From assembly GCA_963825335.1 (NCBI GenBank), contig CAWGSP010000001.1, positions 62,001 through 126,000 on the forward strand: a stretch of 64,000 bases of DNA, in the 5' to 3' direction. Each line of letters opens with the position of its first letter. The stretch's first letter is position 1. Below the pieces are notes generated by a model. That model was not told the origin of the DNA. It searched no databases and saw only the letters and a list, made by a program, of their open reading frames with translations. A program made the position numbers and the translations under genes. This stretch comes from Methanobacterium_B sp963825335 (GTDB lineage: Archaea; Methanobacteriota; Methanobacteria; Methanobacteriales; Methanobacteriaceae). Shown here piece by piece: positions 56,201-64,000 of this stretch.

Positions 56201-57505
56201 ATGGATTTGAGGAAATCAGGCATTAATTTGATAGGCAATGTACCTTGGGGAACGCATTTCTGCCAATTCTACGAAACAAAAGACGATTTAAAAGATATTC
56301 TAGTGCCATATTTTAAGGCTGGTTTGGAAAACAACGAATTTTGTATGTTAATCACAGCGAATCCTCTTTCAGCATTAGAAGCTAAAAAAACCTTAAAAAA
56401 AGAAGTACCTGATTTTGATGGATATTATCAAGAAGGACAAATAGAGATACTGCCGTATACAGAGTGGTATACTAAAAATGGAAGTTTTGATTCTAGTAGA
56501 GTTTTAAGTGGTTGGATTGAAAAGTTAGAACAAGCAGCAGAGAAAGGTTATGATGGATTGAGATTGTCTGGAAATACCTTCTGGTTGGAGAAAGAATATT
56601 GGGAGGACTTTGTAGATTATGAAGAAGCTGTCGATAGTGTTATTGGCAGATATCAAATGATAGCACTTTGTACATATTGTTTGGAAAAGTGCAGTGCAGC
56701 TGAGGTTATAGACGTTGTAAATAACCATCAGTTTGCTTTAATTAAACGAAAAGAAAAATGGGAATTGATTGAAACTACAGAACATAAAAGAACCCAAGAA
56801 GAACTCATAAATGCAATGAAAAAAATTCAGAAATCCAATCATGACCTGGAACAATTTGCATATGTGGCATCCCATGATCTACAAGAACCTTTACGCATGA
56901 TCAGCAGCTTTTTACAACTTCTTCAAAGACGTTATGAGGGTAAGTTAGATTCAGATGCTGATGAATTTATTGGTTATGCTGTTGATGGTGCTCAAAGAAT
57001 GCAGGATCTTATCAACGATCTTTTAGAATTTTCTCGTGTCACAACTAAAGGTAAAAAATTTGAGGCAGTAAATATGGAAGAACCTTTAGAAAATGCCTTA
57101 ACAAATCTTAAATTATATATAGAAGAAAATGATGCTTCAATTATTCCCAATGACTCGCTGCCTACAGTAAGTGGTGATTATTCTCAGATGACGCAGTTAT
57201 TCCAAAATTTAATTGGTAATGCTATTAAATATCGTAGTTCAGAACCTCCTAAAATCCATATTTCAGCAACAAATGAGGATAATAATTGGTTGTTCAGTAT
57301 AAAAGACAATGGATTGGGAATAGATCCTCAATATACAGATATTGTGTTCAAGATATTTAGACGATTACACACAAACTCAGAATATGAAGGAACTGGTGTT
57401 GGTTTAGCAATTACAAAAAGGATTATAGAACGACATAAAGGACAAATTTGGGTCGAATCAGAACCTGGAAATGGTTCAACTTTCTATTTTACCCTTCCTA
57501 AATAG
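56201..57505 (+). CDS. MEDS-domain sensor histidine kinase
   Basis: 434 residues, soluble. The N-terminal MEDS sensory domain (about 10-180; GTHFCQFYETKDDLKDILVPYFKAGLENNEFC) is typical of methanogen and methylotroph sensors. A short linker helix is followed by the HisKA-type dimerisation helix with phospho-acceptor H225 (ASHDLQEPLRM). The ATPase domain has N box QNLIGNAIKY, DNGLGI and GTGVGLAI. The signal is unknown and no response regulator is nearby. GGGG precedes the ATG. Confidence 0.93.
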   Translation: MDLRKSGINLIGNVPWGTHFCQFYETKDDLKDILVPYFKAGLENNEFCMLITANPLSALEAKKTLKKEVPDFDGYYQEGQIEILPYTEWYTKNGSFDSSRVLSGWIEKLEQAAEKGYDGLRLSGNTFWLEKEYWEDFVDYEEAVDSVIGRYQMIALCTYCLEKCSAAEVIDVVNNHQFALIKRKEKWELIETTEHKRTQEELINAMKKIQKSNHDLEQFAYVASHDLQEPLRMISSFLQLLQRRYEGKLDSDADEFIGYAVDGAQRMQDLINDLLEFSRVTTKGKKFEAVNMEEPLENALTNLKLYIEENDASIIPNDSLPTVSGDYSQMTQLFQNLIGNAIKYRSSEPPKIHISATNEDNNWLFSIKDNGLGIDPQYTDIVFKIFRRLHTNSEYEGTGVGLAITKRIIERHKGQIWVESEPGNGSTFYFTLPK

Positions 57506-58299
57506 GTTAAAAGTCATTACTCTTTGAGTTATATATTTACTATTTTTATTTTCTTTATATTCCCTTCTTTTATATTCTATTCTAGTATTGTTTAACAAAT
57601 TATTTCTGTCTGCAGAAACGTTTATCTGTTTCATGGTTATTTCGATTCTAATTTAGAATATGTTGCATAGAAGATGAGATCCGATCGATCTAAATACAGA
57701 AATACTGTATCATGATAGAACAAAAAATACTATCATAATGCAATGTTGATGTAACAGAGATCGGAACATATCACTATCGTCAAACAAGCCCCCATCCTAA
57801 ATATTATGCAATTCAGAAGAAAATGGAGTTGTACTGCAACTGTGTCCTCGAACCATAACATTATTCAGTTGATGATGTATTGATGTACTCGTCAGTGGTT
57901 TATGATGATCCATGGTTGGACAGCTCAAGATGATGAGAAAAGGACTCAAATCTAAAATTTAAAACTTCCTTAAACTTTCTTTTTATTATGGAATCGTGAT
58001 TATTGTCTGTATTTTAGTTTAATTATTTTTCATATTACTTGTTTTGTTTCGTGACCGTTTATTACTAATTATAAACGTTTTTATTTGATCATGGTCTGGA
58101 AATTATATACTCATTTAGTTATTCATGAGTAAAGGATCGGCGATGATTAATTAGCAGAGCACAAAAGGAGCCTTATTTAATTGTTTTAAGGTGAATTAAA
58201 GTGTTTTAAGGAGAATTTTTATAAGTGGTGAAGAACATAATATGACTTGCCAAACATGGCTAAATATTTAAAAAATATTTAAATGTGAGGTGAAAATCC
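57506..58299. other. Long intergenic region
   Basis: 794 bases. An imperfect hairpin has arms ATGATAG (57712-57718) and CTATCAT (57730-57736). Several ribosome-site-like strings before the next gene (AAGGAG, AAGGTGA, AAGGAGA between 58165 and 58215) are not followed by ORFs longer than ten codons. No gene supported. Confidence 0.4.
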
Positions 58300-58617
58300 G
58301 TGCTAAATACAAAAATAATAGGAGTTCTAATGGCTTTGGCAATGTTTACCGGAGTTGGTGCATTAGCAGCTGATTCTGCAGCACCTATGGCCCCTGCATG
58401 TCATCAAAAAGAATGCAAAAATGTGTACATGCCAGTGTGCAAAGACCCTAGAGTAATGTACAACTACAATTGCATGCCTGTAAACAAAAACCCATGCAAT
58501 CCGGTTTGGAATGTACCATGCAAACCCGTAGTCAAAGACCCTAACGAATGGAAAAACCCATGCCATTCCATATGTAAAAACCATACACCAACAATACCAA
58601 TAAAAATATTATTATAA
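58300..58617 (+). CDS. Secreted 8-Cys protein
   Basis: 105 residues. A signal peptide (about 1-24: LNTKIIGVLMALAMFTGVGALAA) with likely cleavage after ALAADSAA. The mature part carries eight cysteines in Pro-rich repeats: MPVCKDP, CMPVNKNPC, VPCKPVVKDP and NPCHSICKN. The even number and regular spacing suggest four disulfides or metal binding at the cell surface. GTG start with a strong GAGGTGA site six bases upstream. No family recognised. It could be a cell-wall component or a substrate of a modifying enzyme. Confidence 0.75.
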   Translation: MLNTKIIGVLMALAMFTGVGALAADSAAPMAPACHQKECKNVYMPVCKDPRVMYNYNCMPVNKNPCNPVWNVPCKPVVKDPNEWKNPCHSICKNHTPTIPIKILL

Positions 58618-58664
58618 AATAAATAATGATATTTGGTAAAATGAAAAGTGTGTAAAAATAATTT
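58618..58664. other. AT-rich spacer downstream of the secreted protein
   Basis: Short AT-rich stretch with T-runs (ATTTTTAC and similar) that could end transcription of the 8-Cys gene. No gene. Confidence 0.25.
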
Positions 58665-58870
58665 TTACATATTAATTTTTTTTAATAAATAGTCTAAATC
58701 AATTTTGCTGGTTGTGTTACTTCTTATTTCTAAGTGTGTGTTACAATTAGGATATTTACAATATATTATCAAGGAGTATCGATTTGAGTCCAACATTTAA
58801 TTTTTCCTTGATAACCACAATTTGAACATTTTATTGATTTTTCAATAAGTATTGAAATCAATAGTTTATT
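58665..58870 (-). pseudogene. Broken zinc-ribbon protein
   Basis: On the minus strand one frame reads IKCSNCGYQGKIKCWTQIDTP and stops; the neighbouring frame continues YCKYPNCNTHLEIRSNTTSK and ends at about 58665. Together they make a CxxC...CxxxxC zinc ribbon of about 60 residues with one frameshift near 58750. No start with a ribosome site. The join is inferred. Confidence 0.35.
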
Positions 58871-59191
58871 TTATAGAATTTGATAGCTCTTTTGTACAAT
58901 TCAATAAATTTTAAGAATAATTATTAAATTATCTTTTCAGGAAATTTGAGTAATATGTCTGCTCTGAGAGTTTTATTTCAAGATTCATGAAAAACAATTT
59001 TTTTGTTCATAAATCATAATGTCAATTAATAGTTTCAGATTTATACAAATTAATAGTTGGTTATAAAAAATAGTAACAAAAAGGGTGTCCTAATGGTAAC
59101 ATTAAATGTATCTATGCCCCTATATCTCCCTAAACCCCATACAACTAAAGAGTATATTATCTTTCTAATAATTTTTGTTATGAAATTTTGT

Positions 59192-59305
59192 TCAATCTCC
59201 CTGTACCGACGCTATATATACAAGGACTCCGATGAAAACGATTATTATTAAAACAACTATAATAATACTTGTTAAGGCAATTATTGTATTCCTCAAGTTT
59301 CTCAT
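59192..59305 (-). CDS. 37-residue single-helix membrane protein
   Basis: An ATG at 59305 opens MRNLRNTIIALTSIIIVVLI and continues with further hydrophobic residues to end YIASVQGD. This is a basic N-terminus, one long transmembrane helix and a short acidic tail, the usual form of a small membrane peptide. An AAAGGT string lies about six bases upstream. It fits better than the overlapping plus-strand ORF. No family recognised. Confidence 0.55.
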   Translation of the reverse strand: MRNLRNTIIALTSIIIVVLIIIVFIGVLVYIASVQGD

Positions 59306-59754
59306 ATTAAACCTTTATTATAACTCTCATTAATAATTTAGATTTTTGGGTATCAAACGTTTTTCCTTGATCTCAACTGATAAATGAGCATTACTCTACT
59401 TAATTCAATATAAAATATTATATGATAAATTAACTAGTTATGTGAAATTGGTTTGGAAATTAAGACGATTGTGTGGAAATAAAGAATATACAAGAATTGT
59501 TTTATAATGCATCATTTGGGATCAATATCCTACTCAAATCCTAAAGAATGATTTTAAACAATTATCTATATTTTTAAAGTTAATCTAGGTTCGAATGACT
59601 CTCTGGATAATACGTTAAGATCCTTGAAGACTATTTAAAAAAAATGTGAATAAAACTCTATACTCAGCAAGAATTTATTTACTAAATGAGAATTAGAATT
59701 GTTTCACAATCTTTTAGGCATCAGATTTACATCAAGACAGTCTGTGATCCAATT
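59306..59754. other. Intergenic, nothing recognised
   Basis: 449 AT-rich bases with no ORF that has a start and ribosome site on either strand. Confidence 0.4.
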
Positions 59755-60216
59755 TTATGAGTAAAGATAGTGCTTGACACCTGGCTCGACTATTGACTGC
59801 ATATCGAAATACTCTCTTAACTCGGTTATTTTGTTGTTTTCAATCTCACATACTAGTACAATCGATAACTTGAACTCTGATCCCGGTGTAGGTCTGCCTT
59901 TTGATGCAGGCCAATCATCTGTGACTATTGCTGTGTGGACATATTCCCAGCACATCCTGGTACCATCAATATTTGTGAATACATCGAAGGGGTGGATACC
60001 ACGTTCATTTGTATGAAGCCTTGCAGCAACAGATCTTGATGCAAGTTCCCTGATTTGATCTATGCCCTTGAAAGTTTCACCTGTGGCCATGATGATCCAC
60101 TGACTTTTTTCAGTGAAAAGTTTCATAATACCATCTATATCATCCACACCCATGCATCTTGTAAATTCCCGAACAATACCATCTTCCAGATCATCGCATT
60201 TTACTATTTCAGTCAT
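59755..60216 (-). CDS. NTF2-like/SnoaL-type protein
   Basis: 153 residues from MTEIVKCDDLEDGIVREFTR. One NTF2-like domain (about 15-145) with GVDDIDGIMKLFTEKSQWIIMATGETFKGIDQIREL and a final sheet VCEIENNKITELREYFDMQSI. Related in fold to the protein at 46014 but distinct in sequence. GGTGAG precedes ATG 60216; the earlier in-frame start at 60228 is less likely. Divergent from the TetR gene, which may regulate it. Confidence 0.87.
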   Translation of the reverse strand: MTEIVKCDDLEDGIVREFTRCMGVDDIDGIMKLFTEKSQWIIMATGETFKGIDQIRELASRSVAARLHTNERGIHPFDVFTNIDGTRMCWEYVHTAIVTDDWPASKGRPTPGSEFKLSIVLVCEIENNKITELREYFDMQSIVEPGVKHYLYS

Positions 60217-60380
60217 TTTTCTCACCAACTTATGTACTTATTTTATTAATATAGTTCATAAGATATAAAATATTATGTAACTTTTTTAATAAATAGGTTA
60301 ATGTAGTTCAAATATAAAATATCAATTTAGATTCAAGATGTCACTAACATTCAAAATATACTCATATTAGAGGTTTTTTT

Positions 60381-60983
60381 ATGGATGGATATGAAAGAAG
60401 ACGTCAAAACAAAAAAAATGCCATATTAAAAGCAGCTTTAGAACTCTTTAGCATGTATGGTTACAACAAGGTAAGCGTTGCAGAGATAGCGAGAAAAGCT
60501 TCTGTTTCCCAAGTATCGATATACAACTACTTTAACAGCAAAGAAAATCTAAAGCAGGAATTGTTGATTAAGCTGATGGACGATTATTATGATGAAACAA
60601 AAAATATTTTAGAACACCAAGATCCCATCATCATTAAAATGGAAAAGCTACTCATATCAATGGTTGATATTGTCAAAAAATCGTCAATGCAATTTCTAAT
60701 GGAGTCCATAGTGAGTGATATATTTGTAAATGAATATTTGGTAGAAAAGCGAGCAAAAATTAAAACGATGATCATTAATTTTGTTGAAAACGGAAAAAAA
60801 CAGGGAATTATCGATGATTCAATTTCTACCGAGGCAATAACTATCTATATAGACATTTTCCAATTCTATTTTAAAGATAACCCCACAATAATAGCAAAAT
60901 TTGATAGTAATCCCGATCTTTTCATGGAAGTAAATTCTTTGTTCCTTAAAGGCCTCATAAGCAAACTGAAACTAAACATCTAA
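60381..60983 (+). CDS. TetR/AcrR family transcriptional regulator
   Basis: 200 residues. The N-terminal helix-turn-helix (about 8-55) contains FSMYGYNKVSVAEIARKASVSQVSIYNYFNSKENLKQELL. The C-terminal ligand domain is helical and unassigned. AGAGGT precedes the ATG. It is divergent from the SnoaL-like gene. The gap holds an imperfect inverted repeat with arms CTTATG and CATAAG (about 60228-60262), a possible operator. Confidence 0.88.
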   Translation: MDGYERRRQNKKNAILKAALELFSMYGYNKVSVAEIARKASVSQVSIYNYFNSKENLKQELLIKLMDDYYDETKNILEHQDPIIIKMEKLLISMVDIVKKSSMQFLMESIVSDIFVNEYLVEKRAKIKTMIINFVENGKKQGIIDDSISTEAITIYIDIFQFYFKDNPTIIAKFDSNPDLFMEVNSLFLKGLISKLKLNI

Positions 60984-61339
60984 CCCCATTTAAAAAATTT
61001 ATCCCATTTCGAGGATTGATTAACCTTCACCAACTGGTGATTTTCAACTGCAAGTGGTGCTGATAATGCTTTATAAGATGTTTACAATCGATAAATGACA
61101 AAACTTGGTGAACTTATCCAATTCGGATAAAATTATGGCAATCCCCTGGAGTGCCGGGAAGTACGGATATTGAAACTGCAAAACAAGAAATCATATTCTA
61201 GGTATAATATGTCTTTTCAAGAACCTAGAGTTGAAGGAATTAACAGCATCAAATGTTTTCATGGGATTAATTCAATTAATGTGAAGCAGATTTACAGTTA
61301 ATTGGTGAACCTAATTCATCAAATCTTATTTTCAATCTT
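60984..61339. other. Intergenic with a 14-base palindrome
   Basis: 356 bases. TCACCAACTGGTGA at 61027-61040 has 6-bp arms. A second inverted repeat has arms CTAGGT and ACCTAG at about 61197-61230. A short stretch near 61085-61180 has coding-like fragments (MTKLGELIQFG, IPWSAGKYGY) in different frames, possibly a decayed gene. Confidence 0.3.
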
Positions 61340-61846
61340 TCACAGTGAAAATTCAGCAGGAGACATTGAAGTTTGTTTTTTTATAATGAATTTCTTGCAT
61401 TTTTTAGCGATAACTCCCCCAATAGTAGCAGATAATAAAATGGTAATAGAGATAGCACCAATGAATTCTAATGCAATGTTTATATTAGCAAATCCCCAAA
61501 GAGCTCCTGTTATTAAAATAATTACAAGGACAATTACGCCTAAATAAATTGCAAATTTTACTTTATTATCTCTGGAAAAGAAAGTTGATACAAATCCTCC
61601 CATAAAGATTGAAATTGCTAGTGTTGTAAGCTGAATAAATAACAGATTATTAAAGTTAAACGGAAATAAGTTAAAAGGATATAAAATAGCTATAAGAGTG
61701 TTTATAGTCGCCATTACTCCAATACCTCCCCAAATTGAGGAAATAGGACTATAGGATAGGTTATTTTTTCCTACAATATAAAAAAGGATATTGATAAAGA
61801 TATATCCTAATACTAAAATTGAGATAATAGTTGAAAACAGGATCAT
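61340..61846 (-). CDS. Hypothetical five-helix membrane protein
   Basis: 168 residues with five hydrophobic helices and a Gly-rich SIWGGIGVMATIN segment; the basic C-terminus KKCKKFIIKKQT is probably cytosolic. No family recognised and no ribosome site is obvious. Confidence 0.6.
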   Translation of the reverse strand: MILFSTIISILVLGYIFINILFYIVGKNNLSYSPISSIWGGIGVMATINTLIAILYPFNLFPFNFNNLLFIQLTTLAISIFMGGFVSTFFSRDNKVKFAIYLGVIVLVIILITGALWGFANINIALEFIGAISITILLSATIGGVIAKKCKKFIIKKQTSMSPAEFSL

Positions 61847-62353
61847 TTAATATTCCTCACTATAATTAACATTTTTATTCTATTCCTTTCTTATTTAAAA
61901 GATTTCATATCACTATCCAACTATCCACTTTGTCTCTGTGTTATCCATCGTCCCAAAACTTCTGATCTTCCAAATGTGAGTATGTTCTATTTCACGGGAT
62001 TTGATAGTGAATTTATTTTCGTTATTAATATTATTAATATTTAAATGGTTTAATTTTTTATTATAATAGATAACAGTATATGTTCTTGAAGATCTATCAG
62101 CTATTGTTCAGGATATGATTAACCATTCTCAAGATGCCCAGACATTAATAACAGATTTTAGTGAAGATATTGAAGCTCTTAATCTACTAGAAAGTGTAGG
62201 CGTCTTAGCATATTAACAACTCAATTAATTGCTAAATCTTTAAATGAGAATATTAACAACTCATTTTATATTTTTTTTTATTCTAATTTTTTTTAGAAAT
62301 AAATACATTTTTTTCTGTTGATGTATCATAACTATAAACGGAGGAATAAAACA
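61847..62353. other. Intergenic with a possible gene fragment
   Basis: 507 bases. A start-less frame at 62082-62216 reads VLEDLSAIVQDMINHSQDAQ and on to a stop. It is acidic and helical and may be the tail of a lost gene. The rest is AT-rich. Confidence 0.3.
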
Positions 62354-62524
62354 ATGAATCTTGGAAGATTAGATGAAAAATGTCCTAAATGTGGTTGTAA
62401 AGACAAGACACTAAAAAGAGATATTGAACCAGAATATCATGCAAGGGCTAAAACTGGTGCTCTTCTTTGTAGTAAATGTGGATATGTATTTAAAAGTAAA
62501 GAGGACGGTGAATGTAAGGAGTAA
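62354..62524 (+). CDS. Small Cys-rich zinc-ribbon peptide
   Basis: 56 residues from MNLGRLDEKCPKCGCKDKTL. Cysteines: CPKCGC, then CSKCGYVF, and one more near the C-terminus (GECKE), six in all. The middle reads DIEPEYHARAKTGALLC. A strong GGAGG site precedes ATG 62354; an upstream ATG at 62318 is rejected. It resembles short Cys-rich peptides that I recall from Methanobacteriales and that have been proposed as targets of radical SAM/SPASM enzymes, but I could not verify this. It may instead be a simple zinc ribbon. Confidence 0.72.
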   Translation: MNLGRLDEKCPKCGCKDKTLKRDIEPEYHARAKTGALLCSKCGYVFKSKEDGECKE

Positions 62525-62629
62525 ATCTATTTTTAAAATTGGATATTTTTTTGACTAACCAATTTATATTCGGATGCACCATAAGTTGATAAACCATATA
62601 ATTCGTAATTGATTGACGAAATATCGAAT

Positions 62630-62751
62630 TTAACTGTTTATTGTTGTATTCCATTCACAGCATTCTCCGGTGTTACATGGAGATCGCATCCATCACCAAG
62701 TGAACATTCATTTGCACATCTAAAATAATAAAATTTTAGGAACCATAAAAC
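62630..62751 (-). other. Possible Cys-rich short ORF, frame unresolved
   Basis: Two overlapping minus-strand readings exist. A start-less frame gives RCANECSLGDGCDLHVTPEN to a stop at 62638. The other has ATG 62689 with GGTGAT close before it and gives 19 residues with three cysteines (MRSPCNTGECCEWNTTINS). Neither is secure. Confidence 0.25.
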
Positions 62752-62784
62752 CTATTCATTATCTATTTTATCATCATCTATGGA

Positions 62785-64000
62785 TTATCTGATCCCACTC
62801 ATCATATTTTCGAGCCTTTTTCTTATTATGAATAATAAAACTGCCCCTAAAATTGACATGACAACAAATATGCTGAAGAAAGATGAAAATCCAGTTATGG
62901 GAATGCCGAGCATAGTCGAGATCTGAGCACGTGTTGGATCAGGGTACAAACCACTTAACTGTCCAGCAAGTATGTTTGCAATTGCACTTGTAAGGAACCA
63001 GATCCCCATAAGAAGACAAATAAATCGGGCAGGAGAAAGTTTAGATACCATAGATAACCCTATGGGAGAAGTGCAAAGTTCACCAAATGTAAAAAATACA
63101 TATGCACCAACCAGCCACAGGGGACTGATACTAGCAGCACCAGCATCCAGTGTTTTTGAACCCACCACCAGGATAATGAAACCAACCGAAAGCAACAATA
63201 AACCCGCTACCATTTTGAGAGGAATAGAAGGTTCTCTTCCCATATCTCTCAATTTCAACCATAAAGCTGCGAAAATTGGTGCAAATATAAGTATAGCAAG
63301 GGGATTAACTGACTGGAACCATGCAGCAGGTATGATATAATTAATAGATGTCACAGCCCGATCAATGTGTTGTTCAGCTAGAAAAGTTAAAGAAACACCT
63401 GCCTGTTCAAATGCAGCCCAAAAAAATATATTAACGCTTGCAAGGATGACTATCACAGCGATTCTCTGCTTTTCAACCCAAGTCAAGGAATTATCATGAT
63501 TTCCATGGCCGCAGTCATGATTAGGAACAAACCCCACCGATTTACCCGCTGGATTTACCAGATATCTATTTCTGCCCAGTATGAAAATTATCAAGCCTAA
63601 AATCATACCGATACCCGCTGCTAGAAATCCATAAACGAAATCAGCAGGATTGCCAGTATCACCCAGGCCACCAACAATAATGGGAGAAATTAAAGCACCA
63701 ACATTTATCCCCATGTAGAATATGGTGAAGGCCGAATCCCTACGATCATCATTACTTGAGTATAAAAATCCAACCATTGAAGAAATATTGGGTTTGAAAA
63801 ATCCATTGCCCATCACCAGTAAAAACAGTCCTAACAGGAAGAACATAGTCTGATAGTTGAAGCTAAAAAATGAATTGGTCAACTCAGTTTGAGGAAAATA
63901 AAGATAACTGCTGAATGCCAGTGAAAATTGTCCCAAAGCCATGAGCAGTCCGCCCACAACAATAGATTTCCTGTTCCCCCAATACTTGTCGGCTACATAA
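62785..64000 (-). CDS. POT-family peptide transporter (partial)
   Basis: The frame stays open to the window edge, so the N-terminus lies beyond 64000. At least 405 residues are present, starting within YVADKYWGNRKSIVVGG, the family motif after the first helices. Ten or more transmembrane helices, GNGFFKPNISSMVG, FTIFYMGINVGALISP and VFFTFGELCTSPIGLS match proton-dependent oligopeptide (PTR2/POT) transporters, which import di- and tripeptides. A His-rich loop NHDCGHGNHDNS lies between the two halves. Methanobacteria do carry members of this family. Confidence 0.9.
   Translation of the reverse strand, partial: YVADKYWGNRKSIVVGGLLMALGQFSLAFSSYLYFPQTELTNSFFSFNYQTMFFLLGLFLLVMGNGFFKPNISSMVGFLYSSNDDRRDSAFTIFYMGINVGALISPIIVGGLGDTGNPADFVYGFLAAGIGMILGLIIFILGRNRYLVNPAGKSVGFVPNHDCGHGNHDNSLTWVEKQRIAVIVILASVNIFFWAAFEQAGVSLTFLAEQHIDRAVTSINYIIPAAWFQSVNPLAILIFAPIFAALWLKLRDMGREPSIPLKMVAGLLLLSVGFIILVVGSKTLDAGAASISPLWLVGAYVFFTFGELCTSPIGLSMVSKLSPARFICLLMGIWFLTSAIANILAGQLSGLYPDPTRAQISTMLGIPITGFSSFFSIFVVMSILGAVLLFIIRKRLENMMSGIR

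Noticed and set aside
59057..59251. 64-codon plus-strand ORF
   Set aside because: Overlaps the better-formed minus-strand membrane peptide; the product has no coherent domain pattern, although a GGGTG string precedes ATG 59094.

Overview
The window looks like chromosome from a hydrogenotrophic methanogen of the Methanobacteriales, most likely Methanobacterium or a close relative. The evidence is AT-rich DNA, archaeal ribosome-binding sites of the GGAGGTGA/GGTGAT type, and a gene set specific to methanogens and archaea: methanofuran (mfnD, mfnF), methanopterin (RFAP synthase), coenzyme B (hacB), archaeal lipids (Tes-like radical SAM, carS), RibL-type FAD synthase, Alba, NOG1, deoxyhypusine synthase and the archaeal homocysteine route. 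No rRNA, CRISPR array, intact insertion sequence or integrase was recognised.

Layout. 0-4.3 kb: small membrane proteins, two of them frameshifted remnants, a PhnB-like protein, a TetR regulator divergent from a membrane gene with three operator-like repeats between them, and tRNA-Val and tRNA-Phe. 4.3-20.6 kb: dense conserved core, mostly minus strand: e-MtaB, Pcm, HVO_0476-type zinc protein, a Tes-RFAP synthase-HacB operon, carS divergent from it, mfnD-mfnF, wecB, DUF460, truA, a DMT transporter and hisA. 20.6-33.5 kb: flippase, ribL, a ThiN-HIT fusion coupled to a SIS-domain gene, NOG1-Hsp20, TldD-AMMECR1, two unknown genes, a 1-kb gap, then a 31-codon Cys microgene just upstream of the two-gene homocysteine (aspartate semialdehyde sulfurtransferase) operon. 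33.5-52 kb: a lone CbiO-type ATPase, two nitroreductases, pyrF, deoxyhypusine synthase, an HTH-CBS regulator, ferredoxin-like protein, a second copy of the 31-codon microgene, PRTase, NUDIX, Alba, CDP-alcohol transferase and cysteine desulfidase. 52-64 kb: accessory zone with a winged-helix/membrane pair, Cys-rich proteins, tRNA-Ser, a peptide-modifying-type radical SAM/SPASM enzyme, a MEDS histidine kinase beside a decayed relative, a secreted 8-Cys protein, a TetR gene, and a POT peptide transporter cut by the window edge.

The strongest new signal is the pair of 31-residue Cys microproteins (31355-31450 plus, 42254-42349 minus). Each has a strong ribosome-binding site. They share the core HFCCGPKGC, and they differ from each other mostly at synonymous positions, which points to selection on the peptide. 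Other points of interest are the ThiN-HIT/SIS pair, the mixed lipid/cofactor operon, two genes whose best start codon is ATT, and several small genes broken by frameshifts while every long gene is intact.
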